Origin: Pseudoalteromonas luteoviolacea DSM 6061 | GTDB lineage: Bacteria; Pseudomonadota; Gammaproteobacteria; Enterobacterales; Alteromonadaceae | DNA length: 64,000 bases | Assembly: GCF_001625655.1 (NCBI RefSeq) | Contig: NZ_AUYB01000102.1 | Span: 62,001 to 126,000, forward strand | Direction of reading: 5' to 3' | Shown: positions 9,722 through 17,812 of the stretch, piece after piece | Numbering within the stretch: the first letter of the stretch is position 1 | Layout: every line of letters starts with the position of its first letter | Position numbers and translations under genes: made by a program | The notes under the pieces: generated by a model | The model's input: only the letters and a program-made list of their open reading frames with translations | The model's database searches: none | What the model was told of the DNA's origin: nothing

Positions 9722-10360
9722 ATGAAAACAGCCATCGTGCTGGGTGCCACAGGTCTTATTGGTAAGCATTTAGTTGAGCAGCTGCAGCATCATTCTCTCT
9801 TTAGCAAAGTGGTTGCTGTAACGCGCAGACCCGTTGATTTTGGCTCTGCTAAGGTGACCAACGCAGTGGTTAATTTCGAACAATTAGAAAACCATGCTGA
9901 TGTTTTCCAAGGGGACATTCTTTTCTCTTGCTTGGGAACTACTAAAAAACAAGCGGGATCAATTGCTAAACAACGCATCGTCGACTTTGATTATCAACTA
10001 CAAGCTGCACAATTGGCAAAGCGCAACAAAGTCGCACACTATCTTTTAGTTTCCTCAAGTGGTGCAAATGGAAAAAGCCGCAGCCCATATTTAAAAATGA
10101 AAGGCCAATTGGAAGACGAAATAAGACAGCTCCACTTTGAGAGAACAAGTATTATTCAGCCTTCTTTGCTACTGGGTCAACGTGATCACACACGTATCGC
10201 TGAAACGCTAGGCAGCTACTTTTTGCCTGTTCTATGTAAATTACCTAGTTTACGCAAGTTTAAACCTATAAAAGGCAGCCAAGTTGCCACCAAAATGGTG
10301 GAAATTAGTTTAATGCCGCCACAAAATAAATGTTTTTTCAAACTTGATGAGTTGTTTTAG
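9722..10360 (+). CDS. NAD(P)-binding Rossmann-fold protein, atypical SDR / HTATIP2-like
   Basis: A 212-residue protein starting KTAIVLGATGLIGKHLVEQL, a GxxGxxG dinucleotide-binding motif of atypical short-chain dehydrogenases (NAD(P)H-binding, YbjT/HTATIP2-like). Other family features are FSCLGTTKKQAGS, the strand YLLVSSSGANGKSRSPYLK with a Ser and Tyr-x-x-x-Lys arrangement, and SIIQPSLLLGQR. Its length equals that of other bacterial HTATIP2-like oxidoreductases. The substrate is not predictable. AAGG precedes the ATG. It stands alone, 38 bases before a decayed acetyltransferase gene. Confidence 0.8.
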   Translation: MKTAIVLGATGLIGKHLVEQLQHHSLFSKVVAVTRRPVDFGSAKVTNAVVNFEQLENHADVFQGDILFSCLGTTKKQAGSIAKQRIVDFDYQLQAAQLAKRNKVAHYLLVSSSGANGKSRSPYLKMKGQLEDEIRQLHFERTSIIQPSLLLGQRDHTRIAETLGSYFLPVLCKLPSLRKFKPIKGSQVATKMVEISLMPPQNKCFFKLDELF

Positions 10361-10397
10361 ACCCTTTATCAGGTAATAAGCGTTCGTTAAGCTTCAG

Positions 10398-10896
10398 TTG
10401 CTAGTTTGGTTCACCCTTTATATTAAGCAAGTAAGAACGCTGACAAGCAGTGATTGGGTCGCTACTTTTGAAATATACGCCCAATCTAAATTGGACGAAT
10501 TACGAAATGAGCAACAGCAGTTGAAACTCATTCCATTGGAAAACGACCATAAACGCCTAACGGAGCTTAAAGAATCAAATATTTATATCATTGAGGACAA
10601 AGAAATCATGGGATTTGGTGCAATATGCCACAATGAGATCCGCGCACTATTCGTTCACCCCAATTTTCGTGGCAATGGTATCGGTTAGGCATTGCTTGAA
10701 ACTTTATTGTCCTTAGCAAACGGCCCCGCCAGTTTAAATGTGGCAAATCGAACACGCCAGCAATAAAACTCTACAAGAAGTATGGATTTGAGTTTGCGAT
10801 GGAGTTTGAGGCAAACTATCATGACCACGCAATTAAAGCATATAAAATGCTCAAACAAGCAAACATAAAACCACTCATACTACTTTGCTGGAGTTA
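10398..10896 (+). pseudogene. Decayed GNAT acetyltransferase
   Basis: The first part, ending in the acetyl-CoA-binding signature ALFVHPNFRGNGIG, is cut by a TAG at 10686-10688. Reading through gives ALLETLLSLANGPASLNVA, then near 10745-10750 the frame shifts by one missing base, and the new frame continues SNTPAIKLYKKYGFEF and FEANYHDHAIKAYKML, the normal end of a GNAT. One nonsense mutation plus one frameshift make this a pseudogene. The original start is unclear: only a TTG at 10398 is in frame, and homology seems to start near 10434. The tail overlaps the end of the convergent gene at 10880. Confidence 0.85.
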
Positions 10897-11266
10897 AATC
10901 TTTTACATAACCCGCGCAGGTACATTGAAATTCGTGATTTTTGACTTTAACACGCCAATGAAGCTTGGTGGCTGAAGCTAGCGTGTCCGCATTATAACGG
11001 TGGCTGAGGTTTCTTAAACAGGCACTGGACTCTTTTTCCGAATACACTTTAGAATCTCTCAAAGTTGGATAACCAGCCTCAACGCAAGCGCCTACAACAT
11101 ATTTCGGCGTATCAAGCATCAAGTTTGTATATCCACCCCGACTGGCTAGTTGCGCGGATTGCTGCGAGTTACCTTGCTCATTTGCACTCCCCTCACACGC
11201 TGTGAGCGGCGTGAGGCTAAGTGCAATTAGCACATTAAAAGTGATTTTTGTAGATGCAATGCTCAT
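10880..11266 (-). CDS. Small lipoprotein of unknown function
   Basis: A 128-residue protein with a lipoprotein signal (MSIASTKITFNVLIALSLTP, lipobox LTAC). The mature part contains four further cysteines, including a CTCAGYV motif near the end, so disulfides are likely in the periplasm. The ATG at 11266 is chosen because GGAGAGGA lies just upstream and the signal peptide starts there; ten extra in-frame residues are possible but lack a ribosome site. I do not recognise the family. Confidence 0.75.
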   Translation of the reverse strand: MSIASTKITFNVLIALSLTPLTACEGSANEQGNSQQSAQLASRGGYTNLMLDTPKYVVGACVEAGYPTLRDSKVYSEKESSACLRNLSHRYNADTLASATKLHWRVKVKNHEFQCTCAGYVKDLTPAK

Positions 11267-11471
11267 GTTGATGTCCTCTCCTTGTAGTTGCATCAAGCTT
11301 AGAGCAAATCTGCGAGATTGCCTTCAAAACTATTCATTTAGCTCATTTTGTTCCGAATAAAATACTAATTAAGATGCAAATCATTCGATTCACTCGGCAC
11401 TCCGCTTACGGTATACTAGTACCCAAACCCTCATCAGCAATGCCCATACTAACATTCATTCAGAGAGTAGC

Positions 11472-13184
11472 ATGACTAGTAACGCTTCAAATAACACCCT
11501 TATCCAAGAGTTAAAATCTATCGTTGGAAATAGCTTTGTGCTGACTGACGACACCAAAAAACAGCCCTATACTAAAGGGTTTAGGTTTGGCTCTGGTGAA
11601 GCGTTAGCAGTAATTAGACCTGCAACTTTGTTAGAAATTTGGCAAGCACTTGAAGTGTGTGTTGCGGCGGATGTCATTGTAATAATGCAAGCAGCCAACA
11701 CAGGTTTGACGGGCGGCTCAACGCCTGATGGCAAAGACTATGACCGTCCTATAGTCATTATCAGTACAATGCGCATCGATGACATTCAGCTTATTGACAA
11801 TGCAAAGCAAATCGTTGGCTTAGCAGGCAGCACCCTGTTTGGATTAGAAGATACACTTGCGCCTCATGGTCGCGAACCGCATTCCGTGATTGGCTCTTCG
11901 TGCATAGGCGCGTCAATCGTTGGCGGCATTTGTAATAATTCTGGCGGCGCACTCGTTCAGCGTGGCCCAGCCTATACTGAAATGTCTTTGTTTGCTCAAA
12001 TAGACGAGCAGGGCAAATTATCATTGGTCAACAATTTAGGCATTAATTTAGGGCAAACACCTGAAGAAATCCTGACTAACCTTCAAAACAAAAGCTATTC
12101 AGACGCCGATGTTCACTTCCCAGAGCTTAGAGCTTCTGACGATGAATATCATGAGCGAGTTAGAGACGTAGACGCTGATACCCCCTCTCGATTTAATAAC
12201 GATGGCCGCAGATTGTACGAGTCTTCAGGTTGTGCAGGTAAACTAGCTGTCTTTGCTGTACGCCTAGATACCTATCCTGTACCAGAAAAACATCAAGTTT
12301 TTTATGTTGGCACAAACGACCCAGCAGTACTCGCCCAGATTAGACGAGATATCTTGTCTAAGTTTGATAACCTGCCTGTGTCTGGTGAATATTTGCATAG
12401 AGACTGTTATGACGCCTCTAAGAAGTATGGTAAAGATACGTTTTTAGTGATTGATAAACTTGGTTCAAAATACATTCCTAAAATGTTTGCCATGAAGCGA
12501 ACTGTCGATCGTATTGCAGAGAATTTTAAATTTTTACCCAACAAATTTTCTGATCGTATTATGCAGTATTTAAGTTGTTTATGGCCAAACCACCTTCCAA
12601 AACGCATGGAAGCCTACCGAGACCGCTACGAGCATCACTGGATCGTGGAAATGAGTAATGCAGGTGTTGCGGAAGCAAAAGCCTACTTTGACGAGTTTTT
12701 CAAAACCAATGATGGTAGCTATTTTGAATGTACTGAAGATGAAGGTGAAAAAGCTATCTTACACCGTTTTGTAGCTGGTGGCGCAATTGGCCGCATGCAA
12801 ACCATGAACAGTAAAGAAATGGGAGCAATCATGACTATTGACGTTGCATTCCCTCGAAACGAACAAGACTGGTTTGAGCAACTTCCTCCCGAAATTAACG
12901 ACCAAATCGCGGTAAAGCTTTACTATGGTCACTTGTTTTGTCATGTGATGCATCAAAACTACATCATGAAGCCAGGCGTTGATGCCAAAGCAGTGAAGAA
13001 CAAAATTCTCGAAACATTTGATAAACGTGGTGCGGAATACCCTGCTGAGCATAACGTTGGCCATGAATATTTTGCAAAAGATGCACTCAAATCATTCTAC
13101 AAAAAACTAGACCCAACTAATTCATTTAACCCTGGAATTGGCAAAACAAGTAAGTGCAAACACTGGCACGAACCTTCTGAGTAA
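11472..13184 (+). CDS. dld: Quinone-dependent D-lactate dehydrogenase
   Basis: A membrane-associated FAD flavoenzyme that oxidises D-lactate to pyruvate and passes electrons to the quinone pool. The product is 570 residues against 571 in Escherichia coli. The FAD-binding PCMH region shows MQAANTGLTGGSTPDG and HSVIGSSCIGASIVGGICNNSGG; the C-terminal part has the family sequence EHNVGHEYFAKDALKSFYKKLDPTN. GAGAG lies just before the ATG. It stands alone with a strong hairpin after the stop. Confidence 0.95.
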   Translation: MTSNASNNTLIQELKSIVGNSFVLTDDTKKQPYTKGFRFGSGEALAVIRPATLLEIWQALEVCVAADVIVIMQAANTGLTGGSTPDGKDYDRPIVIISTMRIDDIQLIDNAKQIVGLAGSTLFGLEDTLAPHGREPHSVIGSSCIGASIVGGICNNSGGALVQRGPAYTEMSLFAQIDEQGKLSLVNNLGINLGQTPEEILTNLQNKSYSDADVHFPELRASDDEYHERVRDVDADTPSRFNNDGRRLYESSGCAGKLAVFAVRLDTYPVPEKHQVFYVGTNDPAVLAQIRRDILSKFDNLPVSGEYLHRDCYDASKKYGKDTFLVIDKLGSKYIPKMFAMKRTVDRIAENFKFLPNKFSDRIMQYLSCLWPNHLPKRMEAYRDRYEHHWIVEMSNAGVAEAKAYFDEFFKTNDGSYFECTEDEGEKAILHRFVAGGAIGRMQTMNSKEMGAIMTIDVAFPRNEQDWFEQLPPEINDQIAVKLYYGHLFCHVMHQNYIMKPGVDAKAVKNKILETFDKRGAEYPAEHNVGHEYFAKDALKSFYKKLDPTNSFNPGIGKTSKCKHWHEPSE

Positions 13185-13194
13185 TATGCGATTT

Positions 13195-13232
13195 CAGCCT
13201 TACCACAGCAAATTATTACTGCGGTAAGGCTG
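13195..13232 (+). terminator. Hairpin after dld
   Basis: CAGCCTTACCACAG and CTGCGGTAAGGCTG form a 14-bp stem with one mismatch, starting 11 bases after the dld stop. No T run follows, so it may act as a 3'-end stabiliser or factor-dependent stop. Confidence 0.6.
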
Positions 13233-13365
13233 CAACGAATGACAACGCCAATTTCTGAGTTCAATTCCCAAATATTCGCGACAAATAAAATTTTTTATAT
13301 AATCTATTTGAAACATTTTTGATACACTATAACGCTATTAGAAAAATTCAAGTGTTGTAAAACTT

Positions 13366-14310
13366 ATGAACCACCCTTTCAAAACAAGTGCAATCGCACT
13401 GTGTGCTTTGTTGACTGCTGCCTGTAACACGACAACTCCAAGCAAAGAAAAAACACCAGAAGAAAACAATTTGCGTGTTGTAACATGGAATATTGAGCAT
13501 TTAGCGGCAAAAAATACCGAAGGCTGTAAACCGAGAAGCAACGAAGAGCTAACTGAATTACAAGCCTATGCTAAGTCTCTAAAAGCAGATGTCATAGCAT
13601 TTCAAGAAGTGGGCTCAATTAAAGCACTTGAAACTGTTTTAGATAAAGACCAATGGCAATTTATCATTTCAAACCGTAAAGATAGCCCAAGCTATACTTG
13701 CAGAGGCAACGGATTAACATCTACACAACAAAAAGTTGCTTTTGCAGTAAGAAAAAGTCTTGTTGTAGAGCAAGTTGTGCAACATAGACAATTCTCCGAT
13801 CTGAAAATGGGCCTGAGAAATGCACTAGAAGTACAATTAAACTACCGTGGTGAAACCCTTAGCCTGTTAAACGTTCACTTAAAGAGTGGCTGTTTTGTAG
13901 ACGACTATCGTCGCTCAGACAAAGACTCATGTAAGCTTTTGGCTAAGCAAATACCACTATTAGACAAGTGGGTTGAAGACAAGAGCCAGGCTAATGCTCC
14001 TTTTATTGTGCTTGGTGATTTTAATCACAGACTTTCTGCACCATACAACCGTTTTAGCCGCGATCTTTACCATCCAAACGGTTTGGCTAACAATGCACCA
14101 AACGATGTCACCAAAGCCTCGTTTTTCAATGCGAATCTAATGTTAACTGGTTGCCACCCATATTATCCTGCACCCATTGACCATATATTAGTTTCTAACA
14201 CGTTAGCGTCCAATTATGTGCAAAACAGTGCACAGTTTCATTACTTCGACAATATGGAACCAAAACAAATGCTTAGTGATCACTGTGCACTCAGCCTTGA
14301 TTTAAAGTAA
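13366..14310 (+). CDS. Endonuclease/exonuclease/phosphatase-fold lipoprotein
   Basis: A 314-residue protein with a lipoprotein signal (lipobox TAAC). The EEP fold motifs are in order: LRVVTWNIEHL, the metal-binding Glu in VIAFQEVGS, LNVHLKSGC, VLGDFNHRLS (Asp and Asn of the active site), and DHILVSN with the final LSDHCALSLDL. These motifs cover DNase I-like nucleases and phosphodiesterases. Export as a lipoprotein suggests action on extracellular DNA or phosphoesters, which is inference. It is monocistronic and convergent with the serine hydrolase gene. Confidence 0.9.
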   Translation: MNHPFKTSAIALCALLTAACNTTTPSKEKTPEENNLRVVTWNIEHLAAKNTEGCKPRSNEELTELQAYAKSLKADVIAFQEVGSIKALETVLDKDQWQFIISNRKDSPSYTCRGNGLTSTQQKVAFAVRKSLVVEQVVQHRQFSDLKMGLRNALEVQLNYRGETLSLLNVHLKSGCFVDDYRRSDKDSCKLLAKQIPLLDKWVEDKSQANAPFIVLGDFNHRLSAPYNRFSRDLYHPNGLANNAPNDVTKASFFNANLMLTGCHPYYPAPIDHILVSNTLASNYVQNSAQFHYFDNMEPKQMLSDHCALSLDLK

Positions 14311-14329
14311 TACACTTTAATTCTGATGA

Positions 14330-14351
14330 CTGTGCAGTACATACTGCACAG
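14330..14351. terminator. Hairpin between convergent genes
   Basis: CTGTGCAGT and ACTGCACAG form a perfect 9-bp stem with a 4-base loop, between the ends of the EEP lipoprotein gene and the serine hydrolase gene; it could serve both strands. Confidence 0.6.
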
Positions 14352-14369
14352 CATACTTGCTTCCATTTA

Positions 14370-15713
14370 TTAGTTTTCGATTTGCTCTATTACATCTATC
14401 ACGGCTTTAAATAAGCGTTTGTTCGCTAGCCCTAAGTTCTGATTCACAACAGAGCCATAGGCGCCAAACCTTGCAACAACGAGTTGCTTTGAAGGGATAA
14501 TCACAACATACTGACCTCGGTGCCCACGCAACGACACTGTGTCTTTTGGCAAAGCAGGTAGCCAAAAGCCCAGATCATTTAACCATAACTGCCCACCATA
14601 ATGGTCAACAACCCCCTTGCCCATCATTACTTCTTTTATCCAAGCTTGAGAAACGATTTGCTTACCCTGCCAATTCCCTTGCTGAATAAATAGCTGCCCT
14701 ATTTTTAGCCAGTCATGAATGCTCAAAAACATTCTTGCTCCACCACGTAGGTTGCCTGCCTCGTCAAACTCTGCAATGGCATTGTTAATTCCAAGTGGTG
14801 CAAACAGCTGCGATTGGTATAGGTTGTTCAGTGATTGAATATCCCCACCAGCGGCTTGTTTTACCACATCGCTGAGTAGTTGAGTTGTACCGGTGGCATA
14901 CTCAAACTTACTGCCAGGAGTGTATTGCACTGGCAGCTTAGAAACATATTCAACAGAGTTTCCGGTGTGGTACCACATTGGTGCCAAATCTTCATATCCA
15001 TGTATATCTGGTGTTTCTGCCCATTTTACTCCTGAACTCATATTCAATAAATTTTTAACCGACATCGTGTGTGCGCCATAATCAACTTCCTGATCCAAAG
15101 CAAGTCTTCCATGTTGCTCTAATACCCCAGTCAGCAACCCCGTGAGAGTTTTAGCCATTGACCAGCTCAGCATTCTTGTATCACCAGCATGATATGCATC
15201 ATACTTTTCAGCGACCAATTTGCCTTCATGTAATACTGCTACAGCAAATGTATTATCACTCCATGTGTAATCTAGATGATTGTTGGCAAAAAACTTATTC
15301 AACGAGATATCTTGGCGAATAGCTTGTTGCAAAGGCACACTGGGAAGTTCTTCTGGTAGGTCTAAATTCTCAGCTTGTGCAAGGAGTTCGGCAGGCGTTA
15401 AGTCGTGTAACAAAGTGCAACCCAACCCTCTTCGAAAGAGAGATGTACGGGTAATACTTTGTTCTTCAAACTGTGCAGTAACTGACACCTGCTTTAAGTT
15501 AGTGTCAACATTGATAGCATGGTTTTTGGGTAATGCTGCAAGTGCCTCAGGAATAACTCGTTGTTGAATAAACTCAATAGACTCACCTGAGACAAAATGT
15601 CGAGAGCAAATTTGGTTGGCACTGTACCCTAACAGTACATTGGGATCTGAATTACAACCAGTTAAGACAAACGCAGATGCAACACACCCAAAAGCAAACA
15701 CTGTATTTTTCAT
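14370..15713 (-). CDS. Serine hydrolase, class C beta-lactamase-like lipoprotein
   Basis: A 447-residue protein with lipobox LTGC. The serine beta-lactamase/esterase fold starts near residue 150; the catalytic SxxK is SMAK (Ser185-Lys188), and VDYGAHTMSVKNLLNMSSGVKW is typical of the family's YxN region. HRGQY near the C-terminus takes the place of the KTG-like strand. It is closer in length to the 6-aminohexanoate-oligomer hydrolase/EstB group than to true AmpC, so antibiotic resistance should not be assumed. AAAGGA lies before the ATG. It appears to be a single gene. Confidence 0.85.
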   Translation of the reverse strand: MKNTVFAFGCVASAFVLTGCNSDPNVLLGYSANQICSRHFVSGESIEFIQQRVIPEALAALPKNHAINVDTNLKQVSVTAQFEEQSITRTSLFRRGLGCTLLHDLTPAELLAQAENLDLPEELPSVPLQQAIRQDISLNKFFANNHLDYTWSDNTFAVAVLHEGKLVAEKYDAYHAGDTRMLSWSMAKTLTGLLTGVLEQHGRLALDQEVDYGAHTMSVKNLLNMSSGVKWAETPDIHGYEDLAPMWYHTGNSVEYVSKLPVQYTPGSKFEYATGTTQLLSDVVKQAAGGDIQSLNNLYQSQLFAPLGINNAIAEFDEAGNLRGGARMFLSIHDWLKIGQLFIQQGNWQGKQIVSQAWIKEVMMGKGVVDHYGGQLWLNDLGFWLPALPKDTVSLRGHRGQYVVIIPSKQLVVARFGAYGSVVNQNLGLANKRLFKAVIDVIEQIEN

Positions 15714-15789
15714 ATTTATTCCTTTAGTTATTGTCGAAGTTTATGACGAATAACTAAACAATAAATACACAAAACGGCTGTCTGGTTAC

Positions 15790-17223
15790 CTAGTTAAGTA
15801 CAGGCCTTTTTGCGAGTGAGTCCGGCTGTTTACGCATTATTGTATACAGGATTAAACACGCTCCTAGTGCAAAATTTGCCAAGGACAACCCCCACACAAC
15901 ACCACTAAAACCCGCGACATAAGACCCAATAAATGCACTAGGTACCGAAAATACGAAAAGCCTCACGATGCTAAAATTCAAAGCTAAGCCACTACGCCCG
16001 ATTGCATTACAACAACTTACGTATAGCATCACTCCAGCTAACGCAATGTAGGATATCGGTAAGACAGATACAGCAAGGTTTATAGCATCTTTCACATCTG
16101 GTTGTTTACAAAACCCACCACTGAGAAAGTCTGCCCCGAGAAACAACACAGACGCAACCACTAACTGCCAAACAATGCAGGCAAGCATTGCCAGCTTTAT
16201 ACTCCTTCTTACCCTAAGAGCCTTTTTTGCCTCCCAGTTTTGGCCCACGAAAATTGGCAATGAGGTTGTTAATACCATTGGTAGCAATAGTGCAATGGGC
16301 TCCAAACGTATTACCACTCCATATGCAGCTACAGCGTCACTGCCTTGTGTCGCTACGATTCCCATTAATAGCGATTGTGCGATAGGAGTAAGCAGCTGTA
16401 TGGCAACCACTGGAATTAATAACCGCATCAAACACTTAAATGCCTGACGGCTTTGCTGCGAAAGTAAGTTCACTTTAATTGAAATATTTTCTTTGACTAC
16501 AAGTAAGTAGATAGAAAATAGAAAGCCTATAATCGCCGCTAGCAAATGTGCAATCCCAAGTCTTTCTAATCCACTTAAAAGTAAACCTTGCGTAAAAGGG
16601 GAGAACAATAACGCGCTGAGTAAAACTTGTGTTACCGAAAAGGTAACCAACAGCCACGCAGCTGCTCGCATATTACCAAATGCCCGTAATACCCCAAAAA
16701 CTACCATAACAACGAAGAAAAATACGACAGCAGTCAATCTATATTGCATATAAGCCTTTAGAGATGGCCAAACCTGTAATTGTTGCGCTGAATATTCATC
16801 AAACCCGAGCAAATTCAAAATAGGTAATAAATTGAACCATATAACGAGCGCCAACAAAGAACCAACTATCGCCGTAAACACCAAACTAACCGCGGCCAAT
16901 TCTTCGACTTTTCGAGCTTGCGTTAACCTTGTAGCGACTACAATTCCAAGCCCTATCGCAAACGCAAAAAGCGTAGCCTGAATTGGTAAGGTAAAGCTCA
17001 TTGCTGTTAACTCTTCAACTCCAAGACGTGATGCAAAATATAACTCGATTAAATCAGCGCCAAACAAAGCCAAGATAGCAAATAGCATTGGTATTGTAAG
17101 CTGGCTGAGGACTGCACTAGTTGTGCCGGTTAAGATCCAGCGCTTACGGACCGCCCTTTTACGCTGTTTCTGGCAAACTTCAACTGACGTAGGGTTATTA
17201 TATTCTGGGGCTTTACATGTCAT
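15790..17223 (-). CDS. MATE family efflux transporter
   Basis: A 477-residue membrane protein with about twelve hydrophobic helices in two halves, the size and layout of MATE (multidrug and toxin extrusion) antiporters, which export drugs or metabolites in exchange for Na+ or H+. Recognisable family stretches are LFGADLIELYFASRLG in helix 1 and a conserved MLYVSCCNAIGRSG. GGAGTAAG precedes the ATG. There is no linked regulator; the nearest gene downstream is on the same strand 76 bases away. Confidence 0.85.
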   Translation of the reverse strand: MTCKAPEYNNPTSVEVCQKQRKRAVRKRWILTGTTSAVLSQLTIPMLFAILALFGADLIELYFASRLGVEELTAMSFTLPIQATLFAFAIGLGIVVATRLTQARKVEELAAVSLVFTAIVGSLLALVIWFNLLPILNLLGFDEYSAQQLQVWPSLKAYMQYRLTAVVFFFVVMVVFGVLRAFGNMRAAAWLLVTFSVTQVLLSALLFSPFTQGLLLSGLERLGIAHLLAAIIGFLFSIYLLVVKENISIKVNLLSQQSRQAFKCLMRLLIPVVAIQLLTPIAQSLLMGIVATQGSDAVAAYGVVIRLEPIALLLPMVLTTSLPIFVGQNWEAKKALRVRRSIKLAMLACIVWQLVVASVLFLGADFLSGGFCKQPDVKDAINLAVSVLPISYIALAGVMLYVSCCNAIGRSGLALNFSIVRLFVFSVPSAFIGSYVAGFSGVVWGLSLANFALGACLILYTIMRKQPDSLAKRPVLN

Positions 17224-17516
17224 AGTGTACGGCTTACTCCCTGCTATTTATGTTGGCAATTAAGTTTCTTGCAGTCCGTAATCAATACAGACCGGCACAG
17301 ATAAGAAGAGTTCCTCCAAACTCTGCGTATACTCGACCAACTGCCTTTGTGATGAGATGAGCCACAAATTACTAAAATTTAGTAAGAAATTGTGAATGCA
17401 CTAGAACATTTTGTATGCACATATTCATTATTTGAAATTCAGCCTAAATAGCGACTTTCAAGTCCTCACCAAAGTGGTCATAATTAACGTGATGAGCATA
17501 TGAGTAAGTAGTAAAA

Positions 17517-17714
17517 ATGGTCCAAAAACCAATAGAGAAACAGTCTGAAGTCCCTTCCCCTTGCGTTAGAAACTGCTGTCTTGACGACAAAGACGTTTGT
17601 GTTGGGTGCCTGCGTAGTATCGATGAAATTGTTGGTTGGGGTAGCAAAAGTAACCAAGAGAAACTCACTATTTTAGCCCGTTGTGAATATAGAAAGGAGG
17701 CCCGGTCAAAATAA
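17517..17714 (+). CDS. DUF1289 family small cysteine-rich protein
   Basis: A 65-residue protein with the DUF1289 signature: SPCVRNCCLDDKDVCVGC then LRSIDEIVGWG. The four spaced cysteines suggest a metal or Fe-S site, although function is unknown in the family. No strong ribosome site is seen before the ATG. It lies about 290 bases from the divergent MATE gene; that gap holds AT-rich sequence only. Confidence 0.85.
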   Translation: MVQKPIEKQSEVPSPCVRNCCLDDKDVCVGCLRSIDEIVGWGSKSNQEKLTILARCEYRKEARSK

Positions 17715-17812
17715 AATCCCCGATTTCTCGATAGTTACTTTTATACCTCCATACCGTCTTAAAAAGTCGCTCTACAAGCTCTCTACCCAATAAATAAACA
17801 CAAAGGAAATCA

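Noticed and set aside
14370..15713. Antibiotic-resistance beta-lactamase
   Set aside because: The SxxK motif is shared by many esterases and peptidases of this fold; length and surrounding motifs fit the EstB/hydrolase group better, so resistance is not claimed.
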